This document shows positions 56,009 through 64,000 of a stretch of DNA of 64,000 nucleotides, piece after piece. This DNA is from Streptomyces luteogriseus (lineage in GTDB: Bacteria > Actinomycetota > Actinomycetes > Streptomycetales > Streptomycetaceae). The notes beneath the pieces were generated by a model. The model searched no databases. It was not told the origin of the DNA and saw only the letters and a program-made list of their open reading frames with translations. The DNA is taken from assembly GCF_014205055.1 (NCBI RefSeq), contig NZ_JACHMS010000001.1, positions 1,860,001 to 1,924,000 on the forward strand, read 5' to 3'. A program made the position numbers and the translations under genes. The first letter of the stretch is position 1. Each line of letters opens with the position of its first letter.

Positions 56009-56332
56009 GCCGTACTACCCCCGCCCCATCGCTGCGGCCTCTCATGTCACATACGCAAGGTGATCGTACGAGGTGTAGCACTCCGTTGAGCGGGAGGCAT
56101 CACGACCAGGCCGTACGTGGCCGAAAGAAGCCGGTGCCAGAACTCCTTGCTGACGAGGTGCCCCGATCAGCCTCCGGCGCATCCGGTGAGCGCCACGGCC
56201 TGCCGTACACCGCGCCGCGCTTTGCCCGTTGACAGTGTCAACGTGAAGGTGTGATGCTCGTCAACAGGTGAAGGTATACGCTTCCTACGGATGTACCCAC
56301 CTTGTATACGCCGGGTGAGACGGGGAGGGCCA
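56009..56332. other. Divergent promoter region between toxin operon and kinase-helicase gene
   Basis: 324 bases with no supported gene. It holds the TTGACA-containing palindrome listed separately and two copies of GTATACGC (56274-56281 and 56304-56311). Confidence 0.6.
56228..56242. promoter_or_regulatory. 15-base palindrome overlapping a -35-like TTGACA
   Basis: GTTGACA-G-TGTCAAC, perfect seven-base arms, about 90 bases upstream of the kinase-helicase start. The left arm contains a consensus -35 TTGACA; a possible -10 lies 17 bases further on (TGATGC, weak). Binding here would block the promoter. Confidence 0.5.
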
Positions 56333-59300
56333 GTGAGCCTGGGGACGGTCGACGGACGCTTCCGGATCACGGGGATGTTGGGGCGCGGGAACATGGGCGA
56401 GGTGCACCGGGCCGAGGACCTTGAGGCCGCCCCGGACTCCCCGCACCGGGAGGTTGCGCTCAAGACCGTCCTGCGCGCCCGGACCGGGGTCGCCGTCGAC
56501 TCTTCGGGGTCCGGCAAGGAGATCGACCGTTTCCGCCGCGAAGTGCGGATCATGCGCATGCTCTCCCAGGGCCACCCGAACCTCACCCTGCTCGTCGACG
56601 GCGGTACGGACGGGGCGCCGGGCGGAACCGGCCTGCCCTACCTGGCCATGGAACTGCTCGACGGTCATCCGCTCGCCGACCTCATCGACGAGGAGCCCCA
56701 ACTCCCGGTCTCCTGGGCCGCCGCCATCGGGGCGCAGATCGCCTCCGGTCTCACCGCCGCGCACACCGCGGGGGTCGTCCACCGCGACCTGAAGCCGGCC
56801 AACGCGATGCTGACCCGCGACGGCACCGTCAAGGTCCTCGACTTCGGCATGGGTTCGGTCGTGGACGATCCCGACCAGACCCGCCTGACCAGCACGGGCG
56901 TGAGCGTCGGTACGGCCCGCTACATGGCGCCCGAGCAGTTCCGTGCCGAACAGGTCACCGCGTCCGCAGACCTCTACGCGTTCGGCTGCGTCCTGTACGA
57001 GCTGCTGATAGGACGGCCGCCGTTCTCCGCCAGAACCCCCTACGAACTCTCCGAGCAGCACCAGCACGAGCGTCCGCCCCGGCTCACCCTGGTGCGCCCG
57101 GATCTGCCCGCCGAACTGGTCCGACTGGTGGACCGGCTCCTGGAGAAGGACGCCGAACTACGGCCCGACAACGCCGACCTGGTCCGTGAGGCGCTGATCC
57201 CGCTCGCGTTCGCGCCGGACGAAACGGCCGCCCTGCTCGCTCCGCACTGGCAGGCGATGGACCCGGTGGCGCGGCTGCGCGCCCTGCTCCCCGAGCCCGC
57301 TCCGGCCGCGCCGTCACCCGTGCCGCGCAGGGAGGCTCGCCTGCCCGAGGCCATGGACGTCTTCGGCATCCACGCCGCCCTGATCGGCGAGTACGAGAGC
57401 TTCACCAGGAGCGCGACGGTGATCCGGGACGCCCGGATCGAGGGCTTCGTCGCGGACGATCTGGCGGCGAAGTCCCAGTGGCCCGACCCGTGGCTGTCGC
57501 TGAACCCGTTCTTCGCCGACGGCGGCCAGGTCACCGACCTCGTCCGGGACGGGGTACTGCACCCACGGTGCGCGGAGATCTTCCAGGCCGGCAAGAAGAA
57601 GACCTCGCCGCGCCCCGACGGCCGGCCGCTGAATTTCCACCTCCACCAGCGGCAGGCGATCGAGGCCGCGCAGGCGGGCGACTCCTATGTGCTCACCACC
57701 GGTACCGGCTCCGGAAAGTCGCTGTCGTACATCGTCCCCATCGTGGACCGGGTGCTGAAGGAGCGTCAGGCGGCGGGCCCGGACGCGGGCGGCCGGGTGC
57801 GGGCGATCGTCGTCTACCCGATGAACGCCCTGGCCAACTCGCAGCTTGGCGAGCTGGAGAAGTACCTGCGACACGGTTTCGGCAAGGGCCGTGAGCCGGT
57901 CACCTTCGCCCGCTACACCGGCCAGGAGTCCGACGAGGACCGTCGCAAGCTGCGCAAGGATCCTCCGGACATCCTGCTGACCAACTACGTGATGCTGGAG
58001 CTGATGCTGACCCGGCCGGACGACCGGACCAGCCTGATCCGCATGGCCGAGGGGCTGCAGTTCCTGGTCTTCGACGAGCTGCACACCTACCGGGGCCGGC
58101 AGGGCGCGGACGTGGCGCTCCTGATCCGCCGCGTGCGTGAGGCCTGCCGCGCCTCGAAGACCCTCCAGTGCATCGGCACCTCGGCGACCATGTCCACCGA
58201 GGGCTCCTGGGAGGACCAGCGGCGCGAGGTGGCCCGGGTGGCCGGCCGGTTGTTCGGTACGACGGTGCTGCCGAAGCGGGTCATCGGCGAGACCCTGGTC
58301 CGGGCGACCGACGAGGCACCCGGGACCGTACCCGCCGAACGGTTGCGGGTCCCGGCTGCGCCCCGCTCGTACGACGCGCTGACGAAGGATCCGCTGGCCC
58401 GCTGGGTGGAGTCCCGGTTCGGTCTGGAGTCCGAGGAGGGCACAGGGCGGCTGCGCCGCTGTGCCCCGGACACCGTCGAGGCCGCGGCGGCGGAACTGGC
58501 CGCCGCCTCCGGAGTCCCCGAGGAGAGTGTGCGCGAGGCGATCCGTACGACGCTGGAGGCGGGGGCGCAGGCCAAGCACCCGGTGACGGAGCGGCCGTTG
58601 TTCGCGTTCCGGCTGCACCAGTTCCTGTCCAAGGGCGACACCGTCTACACGACGCTGGAGGATCCGCTCACCCGGCCGCTGACCCGCACCTACCAGCTAG
58701 AGCAGCCGGACAGCGACGGCAAGCCGCTGTTCCCGCTGGCGTTCTGCCGGGAGTGCGGTCAGGAGTACCTGACCGTGTGGCGGACCGAGGACCGCGGCAG
58801 CTTCCGGTACGAGCCGCGTCGGGACACCTCCGCCTCGGGGGGCCGCCAGGGCGAGGGCTATCTGTACCTGGGCATGCCCGGGGAGGACTACGAGTGGCCG
58901 GCCGATGCGCAGAAGGCCGTGGACGACCGGCGGTTGCCGGAGTCGTGGCTGGAGCCGGACGCCCAGGGTGTGACGGTCGTCAAGAAGTCCTACCGGCCCC
59001 GGGTGCCCAAGCGGGTCGTCGTGGATGCCCACGGGAACGAATCGGACGAGGGGCTGACCGCGGCGTTCGTCCCGGCGCCGTTCCTGTTCTGTGTGCACTG
59101 CCAGGTCTCCTACGAGCAGACCCGCGGCCGCGACTTCGCCAAGCTGGCCACCCTGGACCAGGAGGGGCGTTCCTCGGCGACCTCGCTGATCTCCGCGTCG
59201 ATCGTGAAGTCACTGCGCGCGGTGCCGGAGGAGAGCCTGGGCAAGGAGGCCCGCAAGCTGCTCACCTTCGTCGACAACCGGCAGGACGCCTCGCTCCAGG

Positions 59301-62300
59301 CCGGGCACTTCAACGACTTCGCCCAGGTGACGCAGTTGCGCGGCGCCCTGTACCAGGCCGCGGTGCGGGCCGGTGAGGAGGGGCTGAGCCACGACGACCT
59401 CGCCGAGGCCGTCACCGAGGTGATGGGCCTGACGCCCCGCGAATACACGACGGGCGCGGACCTGACGCCCGCCATGGAACGCCGGGCCGTGAAGACCTTC
59501 AGGGAGGTCGTGGGATACCGCCTCTACCGCGACCTGGAGCGCGGCTGGCGCATCACGATGCCGAACCTGGAGCAGACGGGGCTGCTGCGGATCGACTACG
59601 AGGACCTGGACTGGCTCGCCGCCAACGACGAGCGCTGGCAATCCACGCACGCCGTGCTGCGGGGCGCCGACCCGGCCCTGCGCGAGGAGATCACCCGTAC
59701 TCTGCTCGACTTCATGCGGCGGGCGCTGGCCATCGACGTGCAGTACTTCCGTGAGGACTTCGACGTCCTTCAGCGGGCGAGCGAGGAGCGGCTGGCCGGG
59801 GCGTGGGTGCTGAGCGAGAGCGACCGGCCGGCCGTCGGAACCGCCTACCCCTACGGGTCCCGGCCGGGTATGGAGCGCTCCGCGCTGTTCCTGTCGGCCC
59901 GTGGCAAGTTCGGCAAGTACCTGCAGCGGAACATGCCCGAGTTGCGCGATCCGTCCTTCTCGCTGGACGACGTACAGACCGTCATCGAGGATCTGCTGAA
60001 GGTACTGAGGGACGCGGATCTGATCCGCGAGGTGGACGCGACCCCGGAGCTCTCCGGCCCGGCCTACCGACGCCGCGCGGCGCAGAAGCGCACCGGTTAC
60101 CGGGTGTCGGCCGCCCACCTGATCTGGCGGGCCGGAACCGGTGAGCGGGGCGTGGTCGACCCGTTGGCGCGCACCTACCGAGGCGGCGAGGGCCCGCGCG
60201 TCAACCCGTTCTTCCGGGACCTCTACCGCACCGCGGCCGCCGAGCTGGCCGGCCTGTACGCGCGGGAGCACACCGCCCAGGTCCTTCCGGAGGACCGGCT
60301 GGAGCGTGAGGAGCTGTTCCGGGAGGCCAAACTGCCTCTGCTGTACTGCTCCCCGACGATGGAGCTGGGCGTGGACATCTCCTCGCTCAACGCCGTGCTG
60401 ATGCGCAACGTACCGCCGACCCCGGCGAACTACGCGCAGCGCTCGGGCCGGGCGGGCCGTTCCGGTCAGCCCGCGCTGGTGACCACGTACTGCGCGACGG
60501 GCAACAGTCACGACCAGTACTACTTCCGCCGCTCCCAGGACATGGTGTCGGGGCAGGTGGCCCCACCGCGGCTGGATCTGGCCAATGAAGACCTGGTCCG
60601 CTCCCACCTCCAGGGCATCTGGCTGGCAGAGGCCGACATGAAGCTCGGCACCGCGATCCCGGGGGTCGTCGACGTCGCCTACGACCCCGAGGGCGGGGAC
60701 CGCCCCGATCCGCTGATGCCGCTGCCGCTGCGTTCGGAGTTCCGCGACCGGTCCCTGGACGAGGCCGCCCGCGCACGGGCGGCCGACACCGCCCGTACCG
60801 TTCTCGCCCCGCTGATCGCGGACTTCGAGACGACCACGTGGTGGTACGACGAGTGGATCGAGGACCGCATCGAGCGGGCCCCGGCGGAGTTCGACGCCGC
60901 CTTCGACCGGTGGCGCGACCTGTTCCGGGCGGCCGTCATCGACCAGTACGAGCAGAACAAGCGGGTCGTCGACCACACCCTGACGCAGGGCGAGCAGAGC
61001 CGGGCGCGCAGCCGCCGCCGGGAGGCCGAGACACAGACGAACCTGCTGCTGAACCGCTCCACCGACAACAAGTCGGTGATGAGCGACTTCAATCCGTACC
61101 GCTATCTGGCGTCCGAGGGGTTCCTGCCCGGCTACAGCTTCCCGCGGCTGCCGCTGGCCGCGTACATCCCGCGGTCCGGCAACCGCCGCAACGCCGACGG
61201 GGACTATCTCCAGCGGCCCCGGTTCCTCGCGATCCGCGAGTTCGGTCCGGGCGCTCTTATCTACCACGAGGGTGCCCGCTACCAGGTCACGCGGGTGCAG
61301 CTGCCGCCGGACGCCTCGGGCGAGCTGGCGACGGCGGAGGCCCGGCGCTGCGACGGCTGCGGCTATCACTACGTCGTCCGGCCCGGCCTCGACCGGTGCG
61401 ACATGTGCGGGGAGGAGCTGCGCGGCAAGCGCACCGGTCTGCTCCATCTGCACACCGTGTACACCACTCCGCGCGAGCGGATCTCCTCCGATGAGGAGGA
61501 GCGCCGGCGGGCCGGTTTCCGTCTGGAGACCTCGTACGCCTTCCAGGACCACGGCGCCCGCAAGGGCCGTCTCACCTCACATGTCGCCGACGCCGACGGC
61601 ACGCCCGTCCTCGACCTGGACTACGGCGACTCGGCCACGGTCCGGATCACCAATCTCGGCCGTGTCCGCGACAAGGAGGGGGAGCTGGACGGCTACTGGC
61701 TGGACCTGGGCGACGGCCGCTGGCTCAACGACCGGGCCGCCGCGGACGCCATCGAGGGCACCGGCATGCCGGTGGTCGACGACGACGGCAACGAGAAGCG
61801 GCGCAAGAAGCGGGTCCTGCCGTTCGTGGAGGACCGGCGCAACATCCTCGTCGTCACGTTGGACGAGCCGCTGCCCGAGCCGGTGGCGCTGTCGTTCCTG
61901 TACGCGCTGGAGCGGGGCATCGAGGCGGCGTTCGAGCTGGAGGACTCCGAGCTGACCGCGGAGCTGCTGCCGCCGGACGACGGGCCGCGCCGCCGCATGC
62001 TGTTCACGGAGGCCGCCGAGGGCGGCGCCGGTGTGCTGCGCCGGATCCAGCACGAGAGGGGCGCCCTCGCCGAGGCCGCGAAGACCGCCCTGGAGATCTG
62101 CCACTTCGACCGGGACACCGGCGAGGACGAGGGCGGCCCGGCGGAGGGCGAGAAGTGCGCCCGCGGCTGCTACGCCTGTCTGCTGACCTACGGCAACCAG
62201 ACCCACCACCGCCAGCTGAGCCGGCACGCGGCCCAGCCGTTGCTGCTGCGGCTGTCCGAGGCCCGCACCGAGCGCGAGGACCGCGGCGAGTCCCGCAGCG

Positions 62301-62746
62301 AACGGTTCCGCAGGCTGGCTCCGGCGGCCTCCGGGCCGGGAAGCCCGGTCTCGGCCCCGGCACCCGGCGGATCCGGCAGCGTCTCGCCGGACGCGGCGGC
62401 CACCGGCACCGGGAACACCTCGCCGACCCCCGTGGAGGCCGATCTCGCCGCGCTCGTCGCCGACGGCGACCTGCTCGGCTGGCTGCGGGCGAAGGGCCAC
62501 CGACTCCCCGACGAGGTCCGTGTGCCCGTCCCGGAGGCGGACGCCTGCCCCGACCTCGTGTTCCATCTGGACGGCGCCGACCTCGCCGTGTTCGTCGACG
62601 TCCCCGGCCACGCGCCCGGCTCCGACCGTGACCTCGAAGCCGGCTACCGCCTGGAGGAGGCCGGCTGGGACGTCCTACGGTTCCCCACGGACGCGGACTG
62701 GGACGCCATCGCCGACCACAACGCCACCTATTTCCACCTCCGTTGA
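56333..62746 (+). CDS. Ser/Thr kinase - DExH helicase - DUF1998-like fusion protein
   Basis: A 2137-residue protein. Residues ~1-265 are a complete Hanks-type kinase: glycine loop GRGNMGEV, K44 in VALKTV, HRDLKPAN (150-157), DFG, APEQ. From ~440 a superfamily 2 helicase follows: Walker A TGTGSGKS (about 456), DExH box variant DELH (about 580), GTSATM, and the C-terminal motif YAQRSGRAGRSGQP (about 1365). The end has a four-cysteine cluster (ICHFD ... KCARGCYACLL, about 1923-1950) typical of DUF1998/MrfA-like helicases, then a Pro/Ser linker and a small nuclease-like or REase-like end (DLVFHLDGADLAVFVDV). Start GTG 56333 follows GGGAGGG. Defence or DNA repair is inferred. Confidence 0.88.
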   Translation: MSLGTVDGRFRITGMLGRGNMGEVHRAEDLEAAPDSPHREVALKTVLRARTGVAVDSSGSGKEIDRFRREVRIMRMLSQGHPNLTLLVDGGTDGAPGGTGLPYLAMELLDGHPLADLIDEEPQLPVSWAAAIGAQIASGLTAAHTAGVVHRDLKPANAMLTRDGTVKVLDFGMGSVVDDPDQTRLTSTGVSVGTARYMAPEQFRAEQVTASADLYAFGCVLYELLIGRPPFSARTPYELSEQHQHERPPRLTLVRPDLPAELVRLVDRLLEKDAELRPDNADLVREALIPLAFAPDETAALLAPHWQAMDPVARLRALLPEPAPAAPSPVPRREARLPEAMDVFGIHAALIGEYESFTRSATVIRDARIEGFVADDLAAKSQWPDPWLSLNPFFADGGQVTDLVRDGVLHPRCAEIFQAGKKKTSPRPDGRPLNFHLHQRQAIEAAQAGDSYVLTTGTGSGKSLSYIVPIVDRVLKERQAAGPDAGGRVRAIVVYPMNALANSQLGELEKYLRHGFGKGREPVTFARYTGQESDEDRRKLRKDPPDILLTNYVMLELMLTRPDDRTSLIRMAEGLQFLVFDELHTYRGRQGADVALLIRRVREACRASKTLQCIGTSATMSTEGSWEDQRREVARVAGRLFGTTVLPKRVIGETLVRATDEAPGTVPAERLRVPAAPRSYDALTKDPLARWVESRFGLESEEGTGRLRRCAPDTVEAAAAELAAASGVPEESVREAIRTTLEAGAQAKHPVTERPLFAFRLHQFLSKGDTVYTTLEDPLTRPLTRTYQLEQPDSDGKPLFPLAFCRECGQEYLTVWRTEDRGSFRYEPRRDTSASGGRQGEGYLYLGMPGEDYEWPADAQKAVDDRRLPESWLEPDAQGVTVVKKSYRPRVPKRVVVDAHGNESDEGLTAAFVPAPFLFCVHCQVSYEQTRGRDFAKLATLDQEGRSSATSLISASIVKSLRAVPEESLGKEARKLLTFVDNRQDASLQAGHFNDFAQVTQLRGALYQAAVRAGEEGLSHDDLAEAVTEVMGLTPREYTTGADLTPAMERRAVKTFREVVGYRLYRDLERGWRITMPNLEQTGLLRIDYEDLDWLAANDERWQSTHAVLRGADPALREEITRTLLDFMRRALAIDVQYFREDFDVLQRASEERLAGAWVLSESDRPAVGTAYPYGSRPGMERSALFLSARGKFGKYLQRNMPELRDPSFSLDDVQTVIEDLLKVLRDADLIREVDATPELSGPAYRRRAAQKRTGYRVSAAHLIWRAGTGERGVVDPLARTYRGGEGPRVNPFFRDLYRTAAAELAGLYAREHTAQVLPEDRLEREELFREAKLPLLYCSPTMELGVDISSLNAVLMRNVPPTPANYAQRSGRAGRSGQPALVTTYCATGNSHDQYYFRRSQDMVSGQVAPPRLDLANEDLVRSHLQGIWLAEADMKLGTAIPGVVDVAYDPEGGDRPDPLMPLPLRSEFRDRSLDEAARARAADTARTVLAPLIADFETTTWWYDEWIEDRIERAPAEFDAAFDRWRDLFRAAVIDQYEQNKRVVDHTLTQGEQSRARSRRREAETQTNLLLNRSTDNKSVMSDFNPYRYLASEGFLPGYSFPRLPLAAYIPRSGNRRNADGDYLQRPRFLAIREFGPGALIYHEGARYQVTRVQLPPDASGELATAEARRCDGCGYHYVVRPGLDRCDMCGEELRGKRTGLLHLHTVYTTPRERISSDEEERRRAGFRLETSYAFQDHGARKGRLTSHVADADGTPVLDLDYGDSATVRITNLGRVRDKEGELDGYWLDLGDGRWLNDRAAADAIEGTGMPVVDDDGNEKRRKKRVLPFVEDRRNILVVTLDEPLPEPVALSFLYALERGIEAAFELEDSELTAELLPPDDGPRRRMLFTEAAEGGAGVLRRIQHERGALAEAAKTALEICHFDRDTGEDEGGPAEGEKCARGCYACLLTYGNQTHHRQLSRHAAQPLLLRLSEARTEREDRGESRSERFRRLAPAASGPGSPVSAPAPGGSGSVSPDAAATGTGNTSPTPVEADLAALVADGDLLGWLRAKGHRLPDEVRVPVPEADACPDLVFHLDGADLAVFVDVPGHAPGSDRDLEAGYRLEEAGWDVLRFPTDADWDAIADHNATYFHLR

Positions 62747-62768
62747 CCGCTAGGAACCGGGACATCTC

Positions 62769-64000
62769 ATGAGCCTCACGTACACAGCCGGTTCGCTGGT
62801 CGCCGCCCGTGGCCGGGAATGGGTGGTGCTGCCCGAGAGCGCCGCCGACATGCTGGTGCTGCGCCCGCTGGGCGGGAGCGAGGACGACATCGCGGCCGTC
62901 TTCCCGGCGTTCGAGGACGTGCGCCACGCGGAGTTCGCAAAGCCGAGCGCGGACGACCTGGGTGACCAGCGGGCCGCCGGTCTGCTGCGCACGGCACTGC
63001 GCGTCGGCTTCCGGTCCGGCGCGGGCCCGTTCCGCTCGCTGGCGTCGATCGCCGTGGAGCCCCGCGCCTACCAACTGGTCCCGCTGCTGATGGCCCTGCG
63101 GCAGCGCACCGTACGGCTGCTGATCTCGGACGACGTCGGTATCGGCAAGACGGTCGAGGCGGGTCTCATCGTCAAGGAGCTGCTCGCGCAGGGCGAGGCG
63201 ACGAGGCTGGCCGTGCTCTGCTCCCCTTCGCTCGCCGAGCAGTGGCAGTCCGAGCTGCGGGAGAAGTTCGGGATCGACGCCGAACTGGTCCTGGCCTCCA
63301 CGGTGTCGCGTCTGGAGCGTGGCCTGGAGCTGGGCCAGTCCCTGTTCGACAGGCACCCGTTCACGATCATCTCGACGGACTTCATCAAGTCGACCCGCCA
63401 TCGCGAGGACTTCGTACGGCACTGTCCGGACCTGGTGATCGTCGACGAGGCGCACTCCTGTGTGGCCGCCGACGACGCCACGCAGGGCGGCACGTCCTCC
63501 ACGAACCAGCTCCGCTACGAGCTGCTGCGCAGGATCTCCGCGGACCCGGACCGGCATCTGCTGCTGCTGACCGCGACCCCGCACTCCGGCAAGGAGTCCG
63601 CGTTCCGCAACCTGCTCGGCCTGGTCCGGCCCGAGCTGGCGACGGTGAACCTGGAGACCCCGGCGGGGCGGGCGCAGCTCGCCGAGCACTTCGTGGCCCG
63701 CAAGCGCGCCGACGTCCGTACCTATCTCACCAAGGAGGACGGCCTCACCGACGACTCCCTTGCCGAGCGGACCGCCTTCCCCTCCGACCGCTGGACGAAG
63801 GACGAGCCGTACCGGCTGACCCCCGCCTACCGGGCGCTGCTCGACGACGCCATCGCCTACGCCCGGGACCGCGTCGAGACGGCCGGGGAGCAGGGCAAGC
63901 GGGAAGCCCGTATCGCCTGGTGGTCGGTGATCGCGCTGCTGCGCTCGATGGTGTCCTCGCCGGCGGCCGCCGCGCAGACCCTCAAGACCCGCTCGGAGTC
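62769..64000 (+). CDS. SNF2/RapA-type helicase, 5' part (runs off the window)
   Basis: The first 410 codons of a gene starting at ATG 62769, 22 bases after the kinase-helicase stop; the frame is open to the window end. An N-terminal region (AGSLVAARGREWVVLPES) precedes a SNF2-like ATPase: DDVGIGKT Walker A near residue 121, VDEAHS Walker B, and TATPHSGKE motif III. It resembles RapA/HepA-type and DISARM DrmD-type helicases, which remodel nucleoprotein. Its close spacing with the upstream fusion suggests one operon and a joint function. The missing 3' part would decide the family. Confidence 0.85.
   Translation, partial: MSLTYTAGSLVAARGREWVVLPESAADMLVLRPLGGSEDDIAAVFPAFEDVRHAEFAKPSADDLGDQRAAGLLRTALRVGFRSGAGPFRSLASIAVEPRAYQLVPLLMALRQRTVRLLISDDVGIGKTVEAGLIVKELLAQGEATRLAVLCSPSLAEQWQSELREKFGIDAELVLASTVSRLERGLELGQSLFDRHPFTIISTDFIKSTRHREDFVRHCPDLVIVDEAHSCVAADDATQGGTSSTNQLRYELLRRISADPDRHLLLLTATPHSGKESAFRNLLGLVRPELATVNLETPAGRAQLAEHFVARKRADVRTYLTKEDGLTDDSLAERTAFPSDRWTKDEPYRLTPAYRALLDDAIAYARDRVETAGEQGKREARIAWWSVIALLRSMVSSPAAAAQTLKTRSE

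Noticed and set aside
59210..61552. 780-residue minus-strand frame inside the kinase-helicase gene
   Set aside because: Antisense shadow; helicase motifs on the plus strand settle the coding strand.

Overview
The window is a piece of a Streptomyces-type actinomycete chromosome. GC is very high, many starts are GTG, and there are dense co-directional operons with ATGA/GTGA overlaps. The gene order dxs - xylFGH - rok7B7 - ngcGFE, and aconitase next to an HTH/MurA-like gene, is one I recall from the S. coelicolor region around SCO5998-SCO6027. Locus numbers are from memory and no search was run. No rRNA, tRNA or CRISPR array was seen.

Layout. 0-3.4 kb: a fatty-acid beta-oxidation pair (fadA, fadB). 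3.5-7 kb: a conserved hypothetical, a small NYN-domain protein and an APC amino-acid permease. 7-14 kb: dxs, then on the minus strand a xylose-type ABC importer (xylFGH) with its ROK regulator rok7B7. 14-17.5 kb: an insertion between rok7B7 and ngcG. It holds decayed IS5-like and IS630-like transposases and one lower-GC secreted protein. 17.5-20.8 kb: the ngcEFG N-acetylglucosamine/chitobiose importer, with a DasR-like operator upstream.

21-37 kb is a carbohydrate-degradation island. It has a secreted GH92 alpha-mannosidase with F5/8 C domains, a GH67 alpha-glucuronidase, a five-gene operon (two LplB/LplC-type permeases, binding protein, DUF624 protein, GH42), a divergent CE7 acetyl xylan esterase and a secreted AA10 LPMO with CBM2. 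Palindromes matching known Streptomyces operators lie at the right places: CGAAACTTTCG between the transporter and the esterase, and TGGGAGCGCTCCCA (CebR box) before the LPMO. Together these genes suggest coordinated use of hemicellulose and cellulose.

37-46.6 kb: a MurJ-like flippase, then a tightly overlapped four-gene unit (SpoIIE-type phosphatase plus a second xylFGH-like cassette) and an orphan sugar-binding lipoprotein. 46.8-51.6 kb: aconitase with an iron-box-like site and an unassigned palindrome, a DUF4236 protein, and an XRE-HTH fused to a MurA-like enolpyruvyl transferase.

51.7-56 kb is a polymorphic-toxin locus on the minus strand: two WXG100-like genes, a 575-aa toxin with a bacterial RNase A-like C-terminus, a probable immunity gene, a detached and apparently inactive RNase A-like module, and a CdiI_2-type immunity protein. 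56.3-64 kb starts a second conflict or DNA-transaction module: a 2137-aa fusion of Ser/Thr kinase, DExH helicase and DUF1998-like zinc region, followed by a SNF2/RapA-type helicase that runs off the window. These last two blocks are the best candidates for poorly described biology.
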